Shown in pieces: positions 45,275 to 46,345 of a DNA stretch of 46,345 nucleotides (position 1 is its first letter; each line of letters begins with the position of its first letter). The notes below the pieces were generated by a model, which searched no databases, was not told the origin of the DNA, and was given only the letters and a program-made list of their open reading frames with translations. Source of the DNA: Verrucomicrobiaceae bacterium (GTDB taxonomy: Bacteria; Verrucomicrobiota; Verrucomicrobiia; Chthoniobacterales; JAATET01); assembly GCA_027488755.1 (NCBI GenBank), contig JAIYAZ010000139.1:1-46345 (forward strand), written 5' to 3'. Made by a program: the position numbers and the translations under genes.

Positions 45275-46230
45275 TCCGTCGCCCCCTCGCCCGCGTCATG
45301 GACGCCGCCATGTGCGCGGCCATGAACCACCTCCAATGGCGCCTGCGCCACGACGCCGGCACCCGCGCCGAACTCGAAGCCTACCTCGCCGCCGGCGAAA
45401 CCCTCACCCGCGAACAATTCTTCGCCGCCCCGCCCTCCCCCCCCATCTCCCATCTTCAAGCTCCCATCTCCCAACTGGAGTGGCCCTCCCCCGTCACCAG
45501 CGGCTTCCCGGCGAACGACACCGCCCGCGCCCTCTGGTTCGTCGGCCCCGCCGGCCCCGCCGCCCCCACCGCCCTCGTCCTCCACGCCCTCATGTCCGCC
45601 AGCGACGCAGGCTACCGCCGCCTCGCCGGCTGGTTCCACGCCCGCGGCTGGAACATGCTCTTCCCCCACCTCCCCTACCACTACTCCCGCAAGCCCCCCG
45701 GCTACGCCAACGGCGCCCTCGCCATCACCGCCAACCTCCCCCGCAACGCCGAGGGCCTCCGCCAGGCCGTCATCGAACAGCGCCAGGCCATGGAATTCCT
45801 CCGCGCGCAGGGCGTCACCCGCTTCGGCCTCCTCGGCACCAGCTACGGCGGCTGGGCCGCCTCCCTCCTCAGCTTCGTCGAACCCGACTTCCGCTTCCTC
45901 ACCCTCATCCAGCCCATCATCGACGTCGAACACGCCATCTGGGACAACCCCATCTCCACCTCCCTCCGGCGCATCGTCACCGCCCAGGGCATCACCGCCG
46001 GCATGTCCCACCGGCACTCCCACCTCAGCTCCCCCCTCCACGGCCAGCCCCTCACCGACCACGGCCGCATCCTCATCATCGGCGGCGCCTACGACTCCGT
46101 CACCCCGCCTGCCTCCCTGCGCGAACTCGCCACGCTCTGGACCGGCTCCCGCTACGTCGAGGTCCCCCAGGGCCACTTCGGCTACGCCGCCCTCGAAGCC
46201 GCCAAACAAGGCCTCGAGCCCCTGCTCTAG
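45271..46230 (+). CDS. Alpha/beta hydrolase
   Basis: 319 residues. The nucleophile elbow GTSYGG (Ser191) and the C-terminal GHFGY His are visible; the acid is probably the Asp in GGAYDSVTPP. The segment LHALMSASDAGYRR looks like an oxyanion-hole region, and the general form resembles ABHD18/DUF2048 hydrolases, though this is not certain. Residues 57-71 are encoded by a CCCATCTCCC-type repeat and look like an insertion in the linker before the core. It overlaps plsC by 4 nt, which suggests lipid or ester chemistry. Confidence 0.8.
   Translation: MIRRPLARVMDAAMCAAMNHLQWRLRHDAGTRAELEAYLAAGETLTREQFFAAPPSPPISHLQAPISQLEWPSPVTSGFPANDTARALWFVGPAGPAAPTALVLHALMSASDAGYRRLAGWFHARGWNMLFPHLPYHYSRKPPGYANGALAITANLPRNAEGLRQAVIEQRQAMEFLRAQGVTRFGLLGTSYGGWAASLLSFVEPDFRFLTLIQPIIDVEHAIWDNPISTSLRRIVTAQGITAGMSHRHSHLSSPLHGQPLTDHGRILIIGGAYDSVTPPASLRELATLWTGSRYVEVPQGHFGYAALEAAKQGLEPLL
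45441..45478. repeat. CCCATCTCCC-type repeat within the hydrolase gene
   Basis: Two related units, CCCATCTCCCATCTTC and CTCCCATCTCCCAAC, sit in frame and encode PPISHLQAPISQLEW. Composition and codon use differ from the flanking text. Similar phrase-like repeats are frequent between genes in related genomes (general knowledge). Confidence 0.55.
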
Positions 46231-46345
46231 CGCCCGATGATGGTGAACGAATAGTCCACCTCCAGCTTCCCGCCCTCAATGATCGCCACCACGTCCGGCG
46301 GGATCGGCGGAATCTCCGCCTCCACGATCGCGCGCACGCTGCAGC
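46227..46345 (-). CDS. C-terminal fragment, possibly TonB-like energy transducer
   Basis: Only the last 38 codons and a TAG stop are in the window. The peptide reads SVRAIVEAEIPPIPPDVV, then AIIEGGKLEVDYSFTIIGR. The pattern AEIPPIPPDVV plus a short strand ending in YSFTI is like the C-terminus of TonB-family proteins, but so little is visible that this is a guess. Its stop codon overlaps the hydrolase stop tail to tail (46227-46230). Confidence 0.45.
   Translation of the reverse strand, partial: CSVRAIVEAEIPPIPPDVVAIIEGGKLEVDYSFTIIGR

Overview
The window is a high-GC chromosomal segment from a Gram-negative bacterium. The gene set (divided nuo cluster, OprB-type porin, Verrucomicrobia-style short phrase repeats, Ala/Pro/Lys-rich tails on ribosomal proteins) suggests a member of the Verrucomicrobiota, perhaps Opitutaceae-like. 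That placement is inference from gene content and style; no search was run. No rRNA, tRNA, CRISPR array, insertion sequence or prophage was seen.

Layout. (1) 1-5743, minus strand: nuoH-I-J-K-L-M, membrane-arm subunits of respiratory complex I, with nuoM running off the left edge. (2) 5877-6965, plus strand: a prokaryotic ionotropic glutamate receptor (ligand-gated channel) sitting between nuoH and nuoG. (3) 7041-8699, minus: nuoG, short and alone. (4) 8851-15045, plus: an OprB-type porin, then pstS-pstC-pstA-pstB-phoU, the high-affinity phosphate uptake system, with a Pho-box-like direct repeat upstream of pstS; it ends in a strong two-way terminator. (5) 15169-33214, minus: a continuous str/S10/spc/alpha-type ribosomal protein run (rpsL, rpsG, fusA, rpsJ ... 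rplO, secY, adk, map, infA, rpmJ, rpsM, rpsK, rpsD). tuf, rpsN, rpmD, rpoA and rplQ are absent from their usual places. A secreted coiled-coil protein of unknown function is embedded between rpsS and rplV. (6) 33392-36098, minus: a tightly overlapped three-gene operon of an Hsp70-like ATPase, a 50-residue lipoprotein and an adenosine deaminase family enzyme. (7) 36171-40327, plus: a TrmN6-like methyltransferase, a PHP-family phosphatase, an acetyl-CoA hydrolase/CoA-transferase and a Tat-exported M15-type peptidase. (8) 40350-43599, minus: a nucleotidyltransferase, PPK2, a DUF3302/YiaW-like protein and an HlyD-type membrane fusion protein. (9) 43707-46230, plus: a transglutaminase-like protease, a PlsC acyltransferase and an alpha/beta hydrolase. 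The last 119 bases hold the C-terminal tail of a minus-strand gene.

The core is housekeeping (respiration, translation, secretion, phosphate uptake). The parts most worth a second look are the insertions into these normally conserved operons: the glutamate-receptor channel in nuo, the secreted coiled-coil protein in the S10 operon, and a 33-nt dispersed repeat that occurs both between rpsM and rpmJ and, in frame, inside the Hsp70 gene at a point where about 60 residues of the ATPase domain appear to be missing. No stretch longer than 300 bases lacks a gene.
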